64,000 nt of DNA from Brucella haematophila (GTDB taxonomy: Bacteria; Pseudomonadota; Alphaproteobacteria; Rhizobiales; Rhizobiaceae), in NCBI RefSeq assembly GCF_005938105.1, contig NZ_VCPE01000012.1, positions 62,001-126,000 of the forward strand, in the 5' to 3' direction. The notes under the pieces are model-generated. The model worked only from the letters and a program-made list of their open reading frames with translations, made no database searches and was not told where the DNA came from. Each line of letters opens with the position of its first letter. Position 1 is the stretch's first letter. Shown here piece by piece: positions 18,564 through 28,024 of this stretch. Both the position numbers and the translations under genes were made by a program.

Positions 18564-18605
18564 AAAAAGGCCGGAGAATTTCGCCTCCGGCCCCGATTTT
18601 TTTCT
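18564..18605. terminator. Hairpin with A- and T-runs, terminator of the small gene at 18616-18801
   Basis: GGCCGGAG / CTCCGGCC stem with AATTTCGC between the arms. It is flanked by AAAAA on the left and TTTTTTT on the right, so it reads as an intrinsic terminator on both strands. On the complementary strand it lies 11 nt after the stop codon of the 61-residue gene. Confidence 0.85.
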
Positions 18606-18615
18606 GCGTAAAACC

Positions 18616-18801
18616 TTACCAGAAACCGCGATGCTGCCAGCACCACAGAAAATTATGCTCACTGCGCTCAAGCCGGCTGCGTCGACGCGCTGCGATTTCC
18701 TCAGCGCTCAATTTCATTTCCCGCCACGGCTGCGCCAAAAACGCGGGAATGCCCAAGAAGGCGTTTTTCAATCCGGTGGTCAGCACCTGCAAGTTTCGCA
18801 T
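18616..18801 (-). CDS. Small conserved-looking protein, 61 residues
   Basis: A 61-residue protein: a short hydrophobic N-terminus (LKNAFLGIPAFLAQPW), then a basic stretch (EEIAARRRSRLERS) and an aromatic end (WCWQHRGFW). No family is recognised with certainty; the Arg-rich middle faintly recalls DUF1127-type small proteins. The gene is believable because the ATG at 18801 is preceded by AGGAGG at a 9-nt spacing and the stop is followed immediately by a strong terminator. The function is unknown. Confidence 0.65.
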   Translation of the reverse strand: MRNLQVLTTGLKNAFLGIPAFLAQPWREMKLSAEEIAARRRSRLERSEHNFLWCWQHRGFW

Positions 18802-19016
18802 CAAACCAGGCCTCCTGTCCGCGTTATCGCGTCCCCATCTCTACATCGTCGCCTCAAAGCACATCCTGTTTCCAGACACGCTTTCGCCGCAACAATGAAC
18901 GATGTGTTAATTTTGAAGGCTTCTACGCAGAAGTCAATAACCTACTCATTTTATCGGAGTTAACAGGATGAAATATTTTGCGAGCGACAGGCCGCCGCCC
19001 GCAAAATCATACCGCT

Positions 19017-20585
19017 TTAGACCTCGTAGTCGTTGACGGGCTTGATATGGACCTTGTCCACATTGCGCCCCTTCATGGCGTCAATCCTGAACTCGAAGCC
19101 GTCCGCAGTGAAGCTTTCGCCCCCAAGCGGCAGATGGCCAAGATGCCAGAGCACATAGCCGGCCAGCGTCGTATAACGGTCGCTATCATCCACCAGATCG
19201 CGTTCCAGAAGACCGCTCAGGCGACGAATATCGACAAAGCCATCGACGATGTATCCGCCCTGCCCGTCCGATTCGGCGACAGATGCTTCTTCGTCCTCAT
19301 CAGGGAATTCGCCAGCGATGGCTTCAAGAACGTCCGTCGGCGTGACAACACCTTCGAATGAGCCGTGCTCATCGACCACGACAGCGAGCTGGACCGGCGA
19401 CACACGCAGCTGTTCCATCACACGCAGCACATTGGCGCTTTCATGCACAACGAGCGGCTGCTTGACGACCTGATCCCAGTTGATAGACTTCTTGTCGGTC
19501 ATGTCGAGCAACAGATCGCGGACCGAAGCCACGCCGACAAACTCATCGACCTGACGGCGGGCAACCACAACGCGCGAATGCGAAAGCTTGCGAATCGCTT
19601 CGTGCAATTCCTCTTCGCTTTCATCGATATCGAGCCACTCGACTTCATTGCGCGGCGACATGATCGAGCGCACCGGGCGATCCGCCAGATCCAGAACACC
19701 GCGGATCATTTCCTTTTCTTCGGGAAGGAAGACGTCATTGGCGGCGGTCTGCTGCGCAATCACGTCAACCGTATCCGAAAGCGGGTTCTCGCCACGTCCG
19801 CCGCCAAGCAGGCGCAGAACCGCGCCTGCCGTCCGCTCGCGCAGATCGTTGGTCGTGACCAGCTTTTCACGATTGCGGCGCGACATCTGATTGGCCGCTT
19901 CGATAAGCACCGAGAAGCCGATAGCCGCGTAGAGATAGCCCTTCGGAATATGGAAGCCAAAGCCTTCCACCACCAGGCTGAAACCGATCATCATCAGGAA
20001 GCCAAGGCAGAGGATAACCACCGTCGGATGCTTGTTGACGAAGTCCATCAGCGGCTTGGAAGCCAGCATCATGACGCCGATTGCGATAATGACGGCGATC
20101 ATCATCACGGGCAGGTGCTGAACCATACCGACAGCCGTGATCACGCTGTCGAGCGAGAAAACCGCGTCAAGGACGACAATCTGGACAATGACCTGCCAGA
20201 ACACGGCATGGACCACGCGTGAGCTTTTCGCGCCGTGAGCGCCTTCCAGGCGTTCATGCAGTTCCATCGTGCCCTTGGCCAGCAGGAACAGACCGCCGAT
20301 CAGCATGATGATATCGCGTCCGGAGAACGACATATCCATCACTTCGATCAAAGGTTCGCGCAGCGTCACGATCCACGAGATCGAGGCAAGCAGGACAAGG
20401 CGCATGAGAAGCGCAAGGGCAAGGCCGATAACGCGCGCGCGGTTACGCTGATGCGGCGGCAGCTTATCGGCCAGAATGGCGATAAAGACGAGATTGTCGA
20501 TGCCGAGAACGATCTCAAGCACCACCAATGTCACCAAACCTATCCAGGCATTGGGGTCGGCAATCCAGTCCATGGACCAGTCCAT
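19017..20585 (-). CDS. TerC-family membrane protein with CBS and CorC/HlyC domains (YegH/YoaE-like)
   Basis: A 522-residue protein: an N-terminal TerC domain with about seven helices (residues 10-235; conserved [16 protein letters not shown] and [15 protein letters not shown], whose Asp residues lie in the membrane), two CBS domains (about 300-420; [13 protein letters not shown]) and a C-terminal CorC/HlyC transporter-associated domain (about 435-515). TerC relatives export Mn2+ or are linked to tellurite and metal stress. YegH and YoaE of E. coli share this layout. AGGAG sits 11 nt before the ATG at 20585. A long leader with a candidate structured RNA precedes it. Confidence 0.9.
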   Translation of the reverse strand: MDWSMDWIADPNAWIGLVTLVVLEIVLGIDNLVFIAILADKLPPHQRNRARVIGLALALLMRLVLLASISWIVTLREPLIEVMDMSFSGRDIIMLIGGLFLLAKGTMELHERLEGAHGAKSSRVVHAVFWQVIVQIVVLDAVFSLDSVITAVGMVQHLPVMMIAVIIAIGVMMLASKPLMDFVNKHPTVVILCLGFLMMIGFSLVVEGFGFHIPKGYLYAAIGFSVLIEAANQMSRRNREKLVTTNDLRERTAGAVLRLLGGGRGENPLSDTVDVIAQQTAANDVFLPEEKEMIRGVLDLADRPVRSIMSPRNEVEWLDIDESEEELHEAIRKLSHSRVVVARRQVDEFVGVASVRDLLLDMTDKKSINWDQVVKQPLVVHESANVLRVMEQLRVSPVQLAVVVDEHGSFEGVVTPTDVLEAIAGEFPDEDEEASVAESDGQGGYIVDGFVDIRRLSGLLERDLVDDSDRYTTLAGYVLWHLGHLPLGGESFTADGFEFRIDAMKGRNVDKVHIKPVNDYEV

Positions 20586-20602
20586 GATATGTCGGCTCCT
20601 TT

Positions 20603-20690
20603 AAAGCACATCCCGGAAGACTATTTTCGGGGGAGATGTGAGAATAAACAGATGCTTAGAGCGCCGTCTTGAATCAAAAAGACAGCACCC
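20603..20690. repeat. Diverged copy of the dispersed two-hairpin repeat
   Basis: GCACATCCCGGAAGACTAT, then TTTTCGGGGGAGATGTG, forms a first imperfect stem; GAATAAACAGATGCTTAGAGC then leads to a second stem, CTGTCTTTTT / AAAGACAG-like. The order of elements matches the copy at 58161-58259. Confidence 0.45.
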
Positions 20691-20771
20691 CAGGCGGGTC
20701 AGAAAGAATGGAATTCAGAGAAACCGTCGCAAATGTTTTCAGGCCGGAACGCGAAATTGCGATCCAGCCGA

Positions 20772-20930
20772 AAAAATCCACAGGCGGCGGAGGCAGGCTT
20801 TGAGCCTAGAAAGCAACAGGTTCCCGCGAGGGAACCGGTACTTCGGTAAGACGAATCGTCAGAACTGTCGTCGGGCATTAAGCGCGATGAACCTTTTGTA
20901 GGGCGCTGTATCGGCTTTATCGCCGACCGC
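20772..20930 (-). ncRNA. Candidate structured RNA, possibly 6S RNA (ssrS)
   Basis: Read on the complementary strand, about 155 nt show a plausible closing stem (GGTCGGCG near 20928-20921 with CGCCGCC near 20789-20783), a perfect hairpin GGTTCCC-TCGC-GGGAACC, a small hairpin AGGCT-CAA-AGCCT and a T6 run directly after the closing stem. CTTAATGCCCGACGACA resembles the conserved E. coli 6S segment CTTAAAACTGCGACGACA, and AGCCTGC before the closing stem also resembles 6S. Size and layout fit 6S, but alphaproteobacterial 6S usually lies by ygfA, and I could not run a covariance model. Alternatives: a metal-responsive leader of terC, or chance structure. Confidence 0.35.
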
Positions 20931-21084
20931 GGGCACCAATTGCTATACGAAACATACGATTGTTGTTCGCAATATACTCAGCAGTCTGGCGGCCTAAATC
21001 AAACAAACAACTGCCAGCGTTGCCTTATTATGCAGACGATCACCGATCAGGCAAGAGCGTCCGCCTTATTCCCTTATTCGGCCG
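20931..21084. other. Intergenic DNA between dedA and the candidate RNA
   Basis: AT-richer DNA with no convincing gene. It should hold the dedA 3' end and, on the complementary strand, the promoter of the candidate RNA and/or terC. Confidence 0.35.
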
Positions 21085-21753
21085 TTACTCGGCAGGAGAA
21101 ACCTGTACTCGCCGCGATTTACGCTCGCGGCGCGGCGGGCGCGCCTTGAAGAAGCGAACACCGATAACGGTGAAGATCAGCGTCAGCACTGTAATGCCGA
21201 TGGCGAACCAGAACATGTGATCGCTATCCATCTTGGCAAAGATACCTGCGCCACGCCCGGCCAGCCAGCCAGGAAGGAACATCAGCGGAGCCCAAACCAG
21301 CGCGGACAGCACGTTTGCGGTCTGGAAGCGTGTCTGGTCCATCGACATCATACCGGCGACCATCGGCACCGTGCAGCGCACCGGCCCGAAAAAGCGACCA
21401 AGGAAGACAGCGGAAAAGCCATAGCGACGGAACAGCAGGCGCGCACGCGCCACACCGCTGCGATGCTTGTTCAATGGCCATTTGTGAATAATGTTGCGGC
21501 CCAGCCACCAGCCGAGGAAATAGGAGATGATATCGCCAATCACCGCGCCGATGATGGCGCCGATGATGACGGGCAGCGGCTCGATGATGCCGGCGCCAAC
21601 AAGGCCGCCAATGGCAATCATGATCGGGGTAGCTGGAATGAACATCCCGATAATCGCGAGAGATTCGCCGAACGCAATGACACCAACAATAGGGCCGGCC
21701 CATACCCGATGATCGGAAATGAAATGCCCGAGATTGCTGATAATGCTTTCCAT
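21085..21753 (-). CDS. DedA-family membrane protein
   Basis: A 222-residue inner-membrane protein of the DedA (SNARE-associated) family, implicated in undecaprenyl-phosphate or lipid flipping and membrane homeostasis. Recognisable features: ESLAIIGMFIPATPIMIAIGG, GDIISYFLGWWLGRN, the conserved GRFFGPVRCTVPMVAGMM and about five helices. The ATG at 21753 follows GAGGAAAGC; an upstream in-frame ATG (21816) would add a basic, non-hydrophobic tail. The C-terminus is strongly basic. Confidence 0.88.
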   Translation of the reverse strand: MESIISNLGHFISDHRVWAGPIVGVIAFGESLAIIGMFIPATPIMIAIGGLVGAGIIEPLPVIIGAIIGAVIGDIISYFLGWWLGRNIIHKWPLNKHRSGVARARLLFRRYGFSAVFLGRFFGPVRCTVPMVAGMMSMDQTRFQTANVLSALVWAPLMFLPGWLAGRGAGIFAKMDSDHMFWFAIGITVLTLIFTVIGVRFFKARPPRRERKSRRVQVSPAE

Positions 21754-22352
21754 GCTTTCCTCAAATGCCGCGAACCGGATCTTGAAGCGATTTACCCGCC
21801 TCGGTTTTCTCTGCAAAGGCTACCCGGTGCATGACGCGCCTTGCTCGGATTTTAATGCCAAATGATCAACACGGGTTCGTGATCGAGATTTGATTACCCG
21901 GTGATCAAGACATTTATATGCTCTAACTTCTCAGACAAGCATCAAAAAATGATGACATGGCTGCGACATTTGAAGCGTGAACCTACGCCCCCAAGCCTAA
22001 ACTGCTTCGCCTCTCACACGGATATATCCGCAAGCACGAATCCAGTATTTCGCGAATATGGAGTCGGCCATGCGCGCTTACAACGCTCGAAGCGCAAAAA
22101 AATGAATCAAATCAAGAATCTTTTGCATTCGATTCTTCAGGATTCGCCAGCACGATCACAACTTTTGCGTAAATGGGAACGAAATTCCCGACAAAGATGC
22201 AAAGCCGGATTTCTCAAAACCCAGCGTTTCAGGGGTTTTGAACAAAGATGTAAGTTTTTTTCGAAAAATTTCGATTGGAGGGTAGACAGCTGGAAAATCG
22301 ACCGGTATACACCCGCTCACTTCACCGGGGCCGCTGCCTCGGCAAAGCGAGT
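21754..22352. other. 599-bp intergenic region upstream of tRNA-Lys
   Basis: An open frame from 21901 runs into the tRNA and has no ribosome-binding site or recognisable protein features, so I do not accept it. The region is AT-rich and presumably holds the dedA and tRNA promoters. Nothing else was seen. Confidence 0.45.
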
Positions 22353-22428
<76 letters not shown>

Positions 22429-22788
22429 TTTTCTCTTCTGAAAACAAACGCTTCCGCTGATTGACCCCGTAACGACCGGGGCCGAAGTGATCGCGAGATC
22501 GCATCAAAAAATACTCGTTTCCCCTTCCCGTCTGGATATCATCGCGCACCCAATCTGCACGCTTGAATGCACGCGCGTTGCACCGGGCTCTGCCGTGATT
22601 CTCGGATTGGCAGAATTGCCCTGTCACCCACACAGCGCCGGGGGTAGTCGCACCAAAACTGCGGGCACATTACAAATTCATTACATATAATTAATTGGCA
22701 TATTCATATGCGGTTCATCTAAAAAGAAACACATTACTGGCACGCCAATTGACGGCGCCCCTGTAAAGAGTAATGGAGTCAAACAACC
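22429..22788. other. 360-bp gap between tRNA-Lys and the EF-hand gene
   Basis: No gene accepted. An antisense frame at 22391-22633 is the familiar artefact created by translating a tRNA complement (see rejected items). The AT-rich end (22670-22760) probably holds the EF-hand gene promoter. Confidence 0.45.
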
Positions 22789-23322
22789 ATGAAATATAGA
22801 ACCGCAATTCTCGCTGTAATCGCATCTACTATGCTTGCTGGACCTGTATTGGCACAGGAAAGCAGCAATGCGAATACACCAAAGCCGGCAACGGAAGCGG
22901 CTGCTACACAGGATAATGACGTCAAGACCAAGCGCGGACCAATTGATCTGGAGAAGTTCTCCCGCATGGAAGAGCTTAAGGCTGCCGACACCAATGGCGA
23001 CGGCGTCCTATCTCGCGATGAAATTGAAGCTCTGGCGCTCAAGCGTATCGTGAAGCGCGAGGCTGATCGTCTGGAACGTCGTCTCGACGTGAAGGGTGAC
23101 GGCAAGATCACCCTGTCGAACATCGAAAACCAGCGCAAGAAGGAATTCGCCGCGCTGGACCGAAACGATGACGGCGTGCTCGACCGCAAGGAAATGCGTG
23201 CCGCCCATATGGGCCGTCAAGGCATGGGCCCAAATCATGGCCGTCACGGTATGGGACAGCACCACAAGGGTGGCGACCATAAGGGTCCAATGAAGGACCA
23301 GAAAGAAAAGCCTCAGGAATAA
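22789..23322 (+). CDS. Secreted EF-hand calcium-binding protein
   Basis: A 177-residue precursor with a Sec signal peptide (ILAVIASTMLAGPVLA, cleavage before QESS). It carries EF-hand loops: DTNGDGVLSRDE (canonical), DVKGDGKITLSN (degenerate end) and DRNDDGVLDRKE (canonical), so at least two Ca2+ sites. The tail is His/Gly/Met/Lys-rich (MGPNHGRHGMGQHH), which could bind metals such as Cu or Ni. Probably a periplasmic calcium or metal buffer; the partner is unknown. A strong terminator follows. Confidence 0.85.
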   Translation: MKYRTAILAVIASTMLAGPVLAQESSNANTPKPATEAAATQDNDVKTKRGPIDLEKFSRMEELKAADTNGDGVLSRDEIEALALKRIVKREADRLERRLDVKGDGKITLSNIENQRKKEFAALDRNDDGVLDRKEMRAAHMGRQGMGPNHGRHGMGQHHKGGDHKGPMKDQKEKPQE

Positions 23323-23332
23323 CACCTGAAAC

Positions 23333-23364
23333 AAAAGCCCGGGCGCAATGGCCCGGGCTTTTTA
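23333..23364 (+). terminator. Rho-independent terminator of the EF-hand gene
   Basis: AAAAGCCCGGGC / GCCCGGGCTTTTT stem with a GCAATG loop and T-run. Its A-run on the other side may also serve the convergent fucU-type gene. Confidence 0.9.
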
Positions 23365-23382
23365 TTAGTTCGCCTTGGACGA

Positions 23383-23805
23383 TCAGGAGCGGATCACGCC
23401 CTTTTTGAGGATGATATTGCCATAAAGCCGCCGCTCACCAGTGCGAATCACGGCGAATGCTTCCGTGGCGCGGTCGTAGAACGCAAATCGCTCCAACGGA
23501 TCAACGGCAATCTTTCGCCCCTCGGCCACAGCAATGACCGCTTCAAACTCGCCATAAATGGCTGGTGTCTCATTCGGCGCCTTCATGACCGCAGCAGGCT
23601 TGTCGACAAAATCATCAAGCGGCAGCACCGACAAGACCGCTTCAGCCATGGCGGTTGCACTGATGCCCGGGAAATCAAGCACTGGCACGCCCGAGGCTTG
23701 CGCCGGATAGTTTGCGTCCACGATCACAAGATCGTCGCCATGCCCCATATCTGCGAGAATGGAGAGGAGCGAACCGGTCAGCAAAGGGTTGATGTTTTTC
23801 AGCAT
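23383..23805 (-). CDS. RbsD/FucU-family sugar mutarotase
   Basis: A 140-residue protein of the RbsD/FucU family, which interconverts sugar anomers (L-fucose mutarotase or D-ribose pyranase). The N-terminus LTGSLLSILADMGHGDDLVIVDANYPA contains the catalytic His22, and the C-terminus includes YDRATEAFAVIRTGERRLYGNIILKKG with the Tyr/Asn signature. The length matches FucU (about 140) better than RbsD (about 139, different motifs). It stands alone, with no fucose or ribose genes alongside, so the sugar is uncertain. Confidence 0.85.
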   Translation of the reverse strand: MLKNINPLLTGSLLSILADMGHGDDLVIVDANYPAQASGVPVLDFPGISATAMAEAVLSVLPLDDFVDKPAAVMKAPNETPAIYGEFEAVIAVAEGRKIAVDPLERFAFYDRATEAFAVIRTGERRLYGNIILKKGVIRS

Positions 23806-23870
23806 AGTGTCTGATTCCAGATTTGAGGCATCTTCGATGCGAAAATCTATTCAAACGGCTGCCCATATGC

Positions 23871-23899
23871 AAACGCCGGCTGCGATGCAGCCGGCGTTT
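23871..23899 (-). terminator. Perfect hairpin after the 738-residue gene
   Basis: AAACGCCGGCTGC-gat-GCAGCCGGCGTTT, a perfect 13-bp stem with flanking A and T runs, located 26 bp beyond the stop codon at 23925 on the complementary strand. Typical intrinsic terminator. Confidence 0.88.
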
Positions 23900-23924
23900 G
23901 TCTCAATCATTATCGAAAGATGGC

Positions 23925-26141
23925 TTACTCGGCCTTGGCTTCGATATTCACCTTGTCCAGCAGCGACAGAGGGTCCTGAGACGCAGAGATCATCTCCAGC
24001 GCGCCAATGCCCTTCTCCGCCTTCGATGTGACCGTCAGCTCGAAAATATTCGGCTTGGCGAGGAAGGTGGAGAATGCGGTTACCGCGTCCTGAAGCTTCG
24101 GCTGATCCGTTGCCAGTTCCTGCAGGAATGCGGCGGCGATCATGGAGAAGGTGCTGCGCACTTCATCTTCCGTCATGTCGTTTTCTTCCGCATAGAGCTT
24201 AAGCGCCTTGGCGATCAGACCCTTTTCCTCAACCTTCACCTTCACTTCGCGTGCCTTGAGGCCAAGAGCCGCAACCTGCGTCATCACCTTGTCGCCCGAG
24301 AAGAACTCCTTGGTGAAACCGCCCATCAGGCCATTGACCGAAACGCTGCCCATATCCTTGCCGCTGACGGAAATATCCGAAATGACGAGGTTCTGGTTCG
24401 GTTCATCCCAGTTCATCGCCATGTTGGACGAGATTGTCACCTTGTCATAGCCAAGCTTGCGCAACTGGTCGTAAATCTCGTCATTGCCGGATTGCGGCAC
24501 CGGAAGCGTCATGTCCTCATAGGTAACGCGAATATCGGTCGGGATACCGTTCTGCGGCTTGTTGAGCGCGACTTCGTAGTTCTTCAAAGAGAACTTGATG
24601 CGCTCCGGAACCGTCGGAGCCTTGGCTTCCTCAGCAGGTTCTGGCTGTGTTTCTTCAGTCGCTTCCGGCTGAGCATCTTCACCTTCGGTCGCAGGCTCTT
24701 CTGTCGAATCCTGCGGAGCACCCGCAATATCGACACCCTGATCATCCGTAGCGACTGCGGCATTATCGCCAGCCGCATCGCCCCCCGCATCGACGGCTTC
24801 CTGATCGCCCGCGTCGTCTGTGGTTTCGTCGTTGCCGGTCATTTCATTGACGACTTCCGGCTCATAAGGCAGATCGGCGTCAACGCCTGCGATACGCATG
24901 GTGCCGAATTCAGGCAGCAGCGTTGTAAAGGGGAAGTTTTCCGCTTCTTCATCGCTGAGCGCGGCAAGCTTCTTCAAAGCTTCGGCGGTCGGAGCCCAGG
25001 AAAAGCCCTGCATGGAAGCTTCATCGACCTTCACGTGATCCGTGCCATCACCGATGTTGATACCCTTGACGGTAGCGTCCACCTTGCTGTTGTCGAAGGC
25101 AATCGAGATCTGTGCGATATCGCCCTTGCCCTTGGTGGTGTCGGAAGGCTCGATCTTGAGGCCCAGCAACTCCATATCGCCCTTGCCGATCGTATCCACA
25201 ATCGACAGCAGGCGCAGGAAGAATTCACGCTGTTCGGCTGGCGTCAGATCTTCCGGGTTTTTAACCGCCTCGATCTGCTGAACCATGTCCAGCAGCGGCT
25301 CGGCTGGCATGCGCATGCTGAAGCCATTGCTGCGAATCTCGTCATAGCTGAAATTCACTTCACGGCTCTTCATGACGATATTCTTGGCCGAGAACGGACC
25401 ATAGACCGGCTTGGCGCCCTTATCGTCCGGTCCGGCTTTATCCGTGTAGAGACGGGCCAGATAAACGGCGTCAATGTCCTTGCCTTCGGTCAGGCCCATC
25501 GAGCCTTGCATCTGGTCGCGGACTGGTTCGCCTTCTTCCTTGGGCACTTCAAACGCAAATTCAAACGTCGTGCCTGCAGCGGAAAAACGGGCGACGTGAC
25601 CTTGCTTGATGTCTTCGAGCTTCACGTCCTTGTAGGAGACTTTCTGCTCGTTGCCCGCAATGGTCTGAACCAGATTGATTTCCGGCGCGACGACGCTCTT
25701 GGCCGAGAACCGGCCAACGCGCTCAGGCACGGTCAGCTGGCTGTTGCCAAAGGTTTCGCGCAATGTCGAAATATCGAAATTCGCATCGTCGATCTTCACA
25801 TTCGGAATGGAGATCTTGTAATTGGCGACCTGCGTGTTGATGTCTGTCGCATCAAGCATACCCGTCAGGAACAGAAATTTCGGACGACCTTCAATCGAGC
25901 CGATGCGCACTTCAGAGCCGTTCTTGAGCGGCATCGTCACGTCGCGCAGATGAATGCGCCCGAAGAAATCGGCTTCAACGGAGGCAGCCTTGCCGCCGCG
26001 CTTTTCCAGTTGTGACGTGATGGTGTTCTGAAGCGTGATCTTGTATCCGGTCAGACCAGCGGCAGCTATCGCGATGACCGCAACGGCTGCCCAAAGCGCC
26101 TTGCGTCCACCCTTGCCGGTCCCGTTCTTTGCCTGCTCCAC
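23925..26141 (-). CDS. Large membrane-anchored protein of unknown function
   Basis: A 738-residue protein: short basic cytosolic tail, one membrane helix (ALWAAVAVIAIAAAGLTGY, residues 15-33), then a long extracytoplasmic region with repeated beta-type segments. An acidic low-complexity stretch (about residues 415-515, Asp/Glu/Ala/Pro/Thr) separates two folded parts, 35-410 and 515-730. The layout (anchor plus repeated beta-rich segments such as VRIGSIEGRP and VKLEDIKQGH) recalls AsmA/YdgA-type proteins, but I cannot assign it. Monocistronic with its own terminator. Function unknown. Confidence 0.7.
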   Translation of the reverse strand: MEQAKNGTGKGGRKALWAAVAVIAIAAAGLTGYKITLQNTITSQLEKRGGKAASVEADFFGRIHLRDVTMPLKNGSEVRIGSIEGRPKFLFLTGMLDATDINTQVANYKISIPNVKIDDANFDISTLRETFGNSQLTVPERVGRFSAKSVVAPEINLVQTIAGNEQKVSYKDVKLEDIKQGHVARFSAAGTTFEFAFEVPKEEGEPVRDQMQGSMGLTEGKDIDAVYLARLYTDKAGPDDKGAKPVYGPFSAKNIVMKSREVNFSYDEIRSNGFSMRMPAEPLLDMVQQIEAVKNPEDLTPAEQREFFLRLLSIVDTIGKGDMELLGLKIEPSDTTKGKGDIAQISIAFDNSKVDATVKGINIGDGTDHVKVDEASMQGFSWAPTAEALKKLAALSDEEAENFPFTTLLPEFGTMRIAGVDADLPYEPEVVNEMTGNDETTDDAGDQEAVDAGGDAAGDNAAVATDDQGVDIAGAPQDSTEEPATEGEDAQPEATEETQPEPAEEAKAPTVPERIKFSLKNYEVALNKPQNGIPTDIRVTYEDMTLPVPQSGNDEIYDQLRKLGYDKVTISSNMAMNWDEPNQNLVISDISVSGKDMGSVSVNGLMGGFTKEFFSGDKVMTQVAALGLKAREVKVKVEEKGLIAKALKLYAEENDMTEDEVRSTFSMIAAAFLQELATDQPKLQDAVTAFSTFLAKPNIFELTVTSKAEKGIGALEMISASQDPLSLLDKVNIEAKAE

Positions 26142-26389
26142 GATATTCGTCCTTTCAGCGCAATTGAAACGGTAGTTGTGTCAGCCGCTATCGCCTTGGG
26201 ATCGTGCAACCAGACGAAAAGTCGTGGTTTGCAGAAACACGGCTAAAACAACGGTTTAGAGCATCGTCTAACTACCTGTAATTGTATGCGCAAGCAGGAA
26301 CGGCAGTTGTTGCCTGATTTTTCGGCATACCCCCAATTAAATCCATAGTTTTTTGGTAGATCGCGCTAGAAACGCCACAGTAATTCACA

Positions 26390-27199
26390 TCAGAGCGGCG
26401 CTTGCGGGTGCGGCGAACCATCATAAGCGCCCCAGATCGACTGGTCGAAATTGACGATGGCTCCGGTCATCAGCCCCGATTCTTCCGAAGCAAGAAACGC
26501 AATTGCGCGCGCAACTTCCGTAGGGTCGATCAAGCGCCCGAAGGGCTGTGCCTTGGCGGCGTCATCAAGCCAGTGGGCGGGCGCGTCATGAAACTCGCGC
26601 TGGATACGGTCCTCGCCGTCCGACGCCATCCAGCCGATATTCAGGCAATTGACGCGGATGCGATTGCGCAGGACCGAATAGGCAACGTTACGGGTCAGCG
26701 TGTCGACTGCGCCCTTGGACGCGCAATAAGCCGCGATGAAAGGCTGGCCGCCCATTGATGACATGGAGGATATGTTGACGATAGCCCCCTCCACCGCATC
26801 GCGACGGAAAAGCTTGATGGCTTCCTGAATGAGAAAGAAAGGCGCTCTGGTATTCACTGCAAACAGCCGGTCGAAAAGTTCTGGCGAGGTATCCAGAATG
26901 GTTCCACGGTCGGTCAGCCCGGCCGCATTGACCAGAATATCGAGACGCCCGAATGCACGATCAGCTTCAGCGATGATCTTTCTGCAATCATCGACTTTCT
27001 CCAGATCGGCCTGAACAAAGACCGCGCGCGTGCCGATTGCCTCAAGCAGATCAACCTGCGCCCGCCCCTTTTCTACGGACCGTCCGCAAATCACCAGACC
27101 GGCGGCTCCACGCTCAGCAAACAGCTTAGCCGTGGCCGCACCCAATCCTTGCGTGCTGCCAGTGATGACAGCAACCTTGCCTTTCAACTGCTCGCTCAT
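26390..27199 (-). CDS. SDR-family NAD(P)-dependent oxidoreductase
   Basis: A 269-residue short-chain dehydrogenase: cofactor loop TGSTQGLG (residues 13-20), NAG-type motif LVNAAGL, catalytic Ser in VNISSMSSMGG and the YxxxK pair in YCASK. Classical SDR with NAD(P)-dependent sugar or alcohol oxidation likely. It starts 20 bp after the ABC ATPase gene of a sugar importer, so it probably acts on the imported sugar or its product. The ATG at 27199 has GGAG at a proper distance; the ATG at 27205 would touch that site. Confidence 0.88.
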   Translation of the reverse strand: MSEQLKGKVAVITGSTQGLGAATAKLFAERGAAGLVICGRSVEKGRAQVDLLEAIGTRAVFVQADLEKVDDCRKIIAEADRAFGRLDILVNAAGLTDRGTILDTSPELFDRLFAVNTRAPFFLIQEAIKLFRRDAVEGAIVNISSMSSMGGQPFIAAYCASKGAVDTLTRNVAYSVLRNRIRVNCLNIGWMASDGEDRIQREFHDAPAHWLDDAAKAQPFGRLIDPTEVARAIAFLASEESGLMTGAIVNFDQSIWGAYDGSPHPQAPL

Positions 27200-27218
27200 C
27201 GCCATCTCCGAAACCCGA

Positions 27219-28010
27219 TCAAACTCTACCGCCCAGCTCGGCTGACAGGTCGGACAATTCCTGACCGCCAGCCATCAGGCTTTGCAATTCATCCATATCG
27301 ACTTCGCTCTTGGTGCGGGTGCCCAGTGTCACGCCGCGATTGAGTACGGTGAACTTGTCGCCCACCGCATGGGCATGGCGGACATTGTGGGTGATGAAAA
27401 TCACGCCCAACCCTCTAGCGCGCACCTGATTGATGTATTTGAGCACCATTGCCGTCTGGCGGACGCCAAGCGCGGAGGTCGGCTCGTCGAGGATCAGTAT
27501 CTTCGCCCCGAAATAAACCGCACGGGCAATGGCCACGCATTGTCGCTCGCCACCGGACAGTGTGCCGACGGCCTGCTGCGGATCGCGCACGTCAATGCCG
27601 ATCCGGCGCATTTCCTCGCGGGTCACATCCTCGGCGAACTGCGTGTCGAACCAGCGCAGCGGCCCGATCCCCTTGGTCGGTTCGCGACCCAGAAAGAAGT
27701 TGCGCATCACCGACATGAGCGGGATCATCGCCAGATCCTGATAGACCGTCGCGATACCATGGTCGAGCGCATCGCGCGGGCTGTTAAACACAACCTGTTT
27801 GCCTTCGACAAAGAAGTCGCCGCTGGTCGGCTTATGCACACCGGATAAGGTCTTGATGAGTGTCGATTTGCCCGCGCCATTATCGCCGAGCAGGCAATGA
27901 ACCTGTCCTGGCTCGACGCTCAGCGAGACGCCATTCAGCGCAATAACCGGTCCGAAATGTTTGACAAGATTACGGATTTCAATCGTCGGCGTCGTCGTTG
28001 TCATTGTCAT
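27219..28010 (-). CDS. Sugar ABC transporter ATPase (single-domain, FrcA-like)
   Basis: A 263-residue ATPase with Walker [11 protein letters not shown]-loop [11 protein letters not shown] signature LSGGERQ, Walker [13 protein letters not shown] and switch His (THNV). Most ribose-type sugar importers use a double-length ATPase; the single-length form resembles FrcA of rhizobial fructose transport. The gene lies 14 bp after the permease gene and 19 bp before the SDR gene. Confidence 0.9.
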   Translation of the reverse strand: MTMTTTTPTIEIRNLVKHFGPVIALNGVSLSVEPGQVHCLLGDNGAGKSTLIKTLSGVHKPTSGDFFVEGKQVVFNSPRDALDHGIATVYQDLAMIPLMSVMRNFFLGREPTKGIGPLRWFDTQFAEDVTREEMRRIGIDVRDPQQAVGTLSGGERQCVAIARAVYFGAKILILDEPTSALGVRQTAMVLKYINQVRARGLGVIFITHNVRHAHAVGDKFTVLNRGVTLGTRTKSEVDMDELQSLMAGGQELSDLSAELGGRV

Positions 28011-28024
28011 GGCAACCTCCCGGC

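Noticed and set aside
20638-20901. 87-codon frame in the terC leader region
   Set aside because: Arg/Asn-rich, no initiation signal, and it overlaps the candidate structured RNA on the other strand.
20586-20940. yybP-ykoY manganese riboswitch upstream of the terC-type gene
   Set aside because: The position would fit, but I could not find the conserved GGGGAGTAG-type segments of that class on the complementary strand.
23823-26015. 730-codon open frame opposite the anchored-protein gene
   Set aside because: Same effect; the composition (His, Arg, Leu, Asp) is typical of a shadow frame and it runs through the terminator at 23871-23899.
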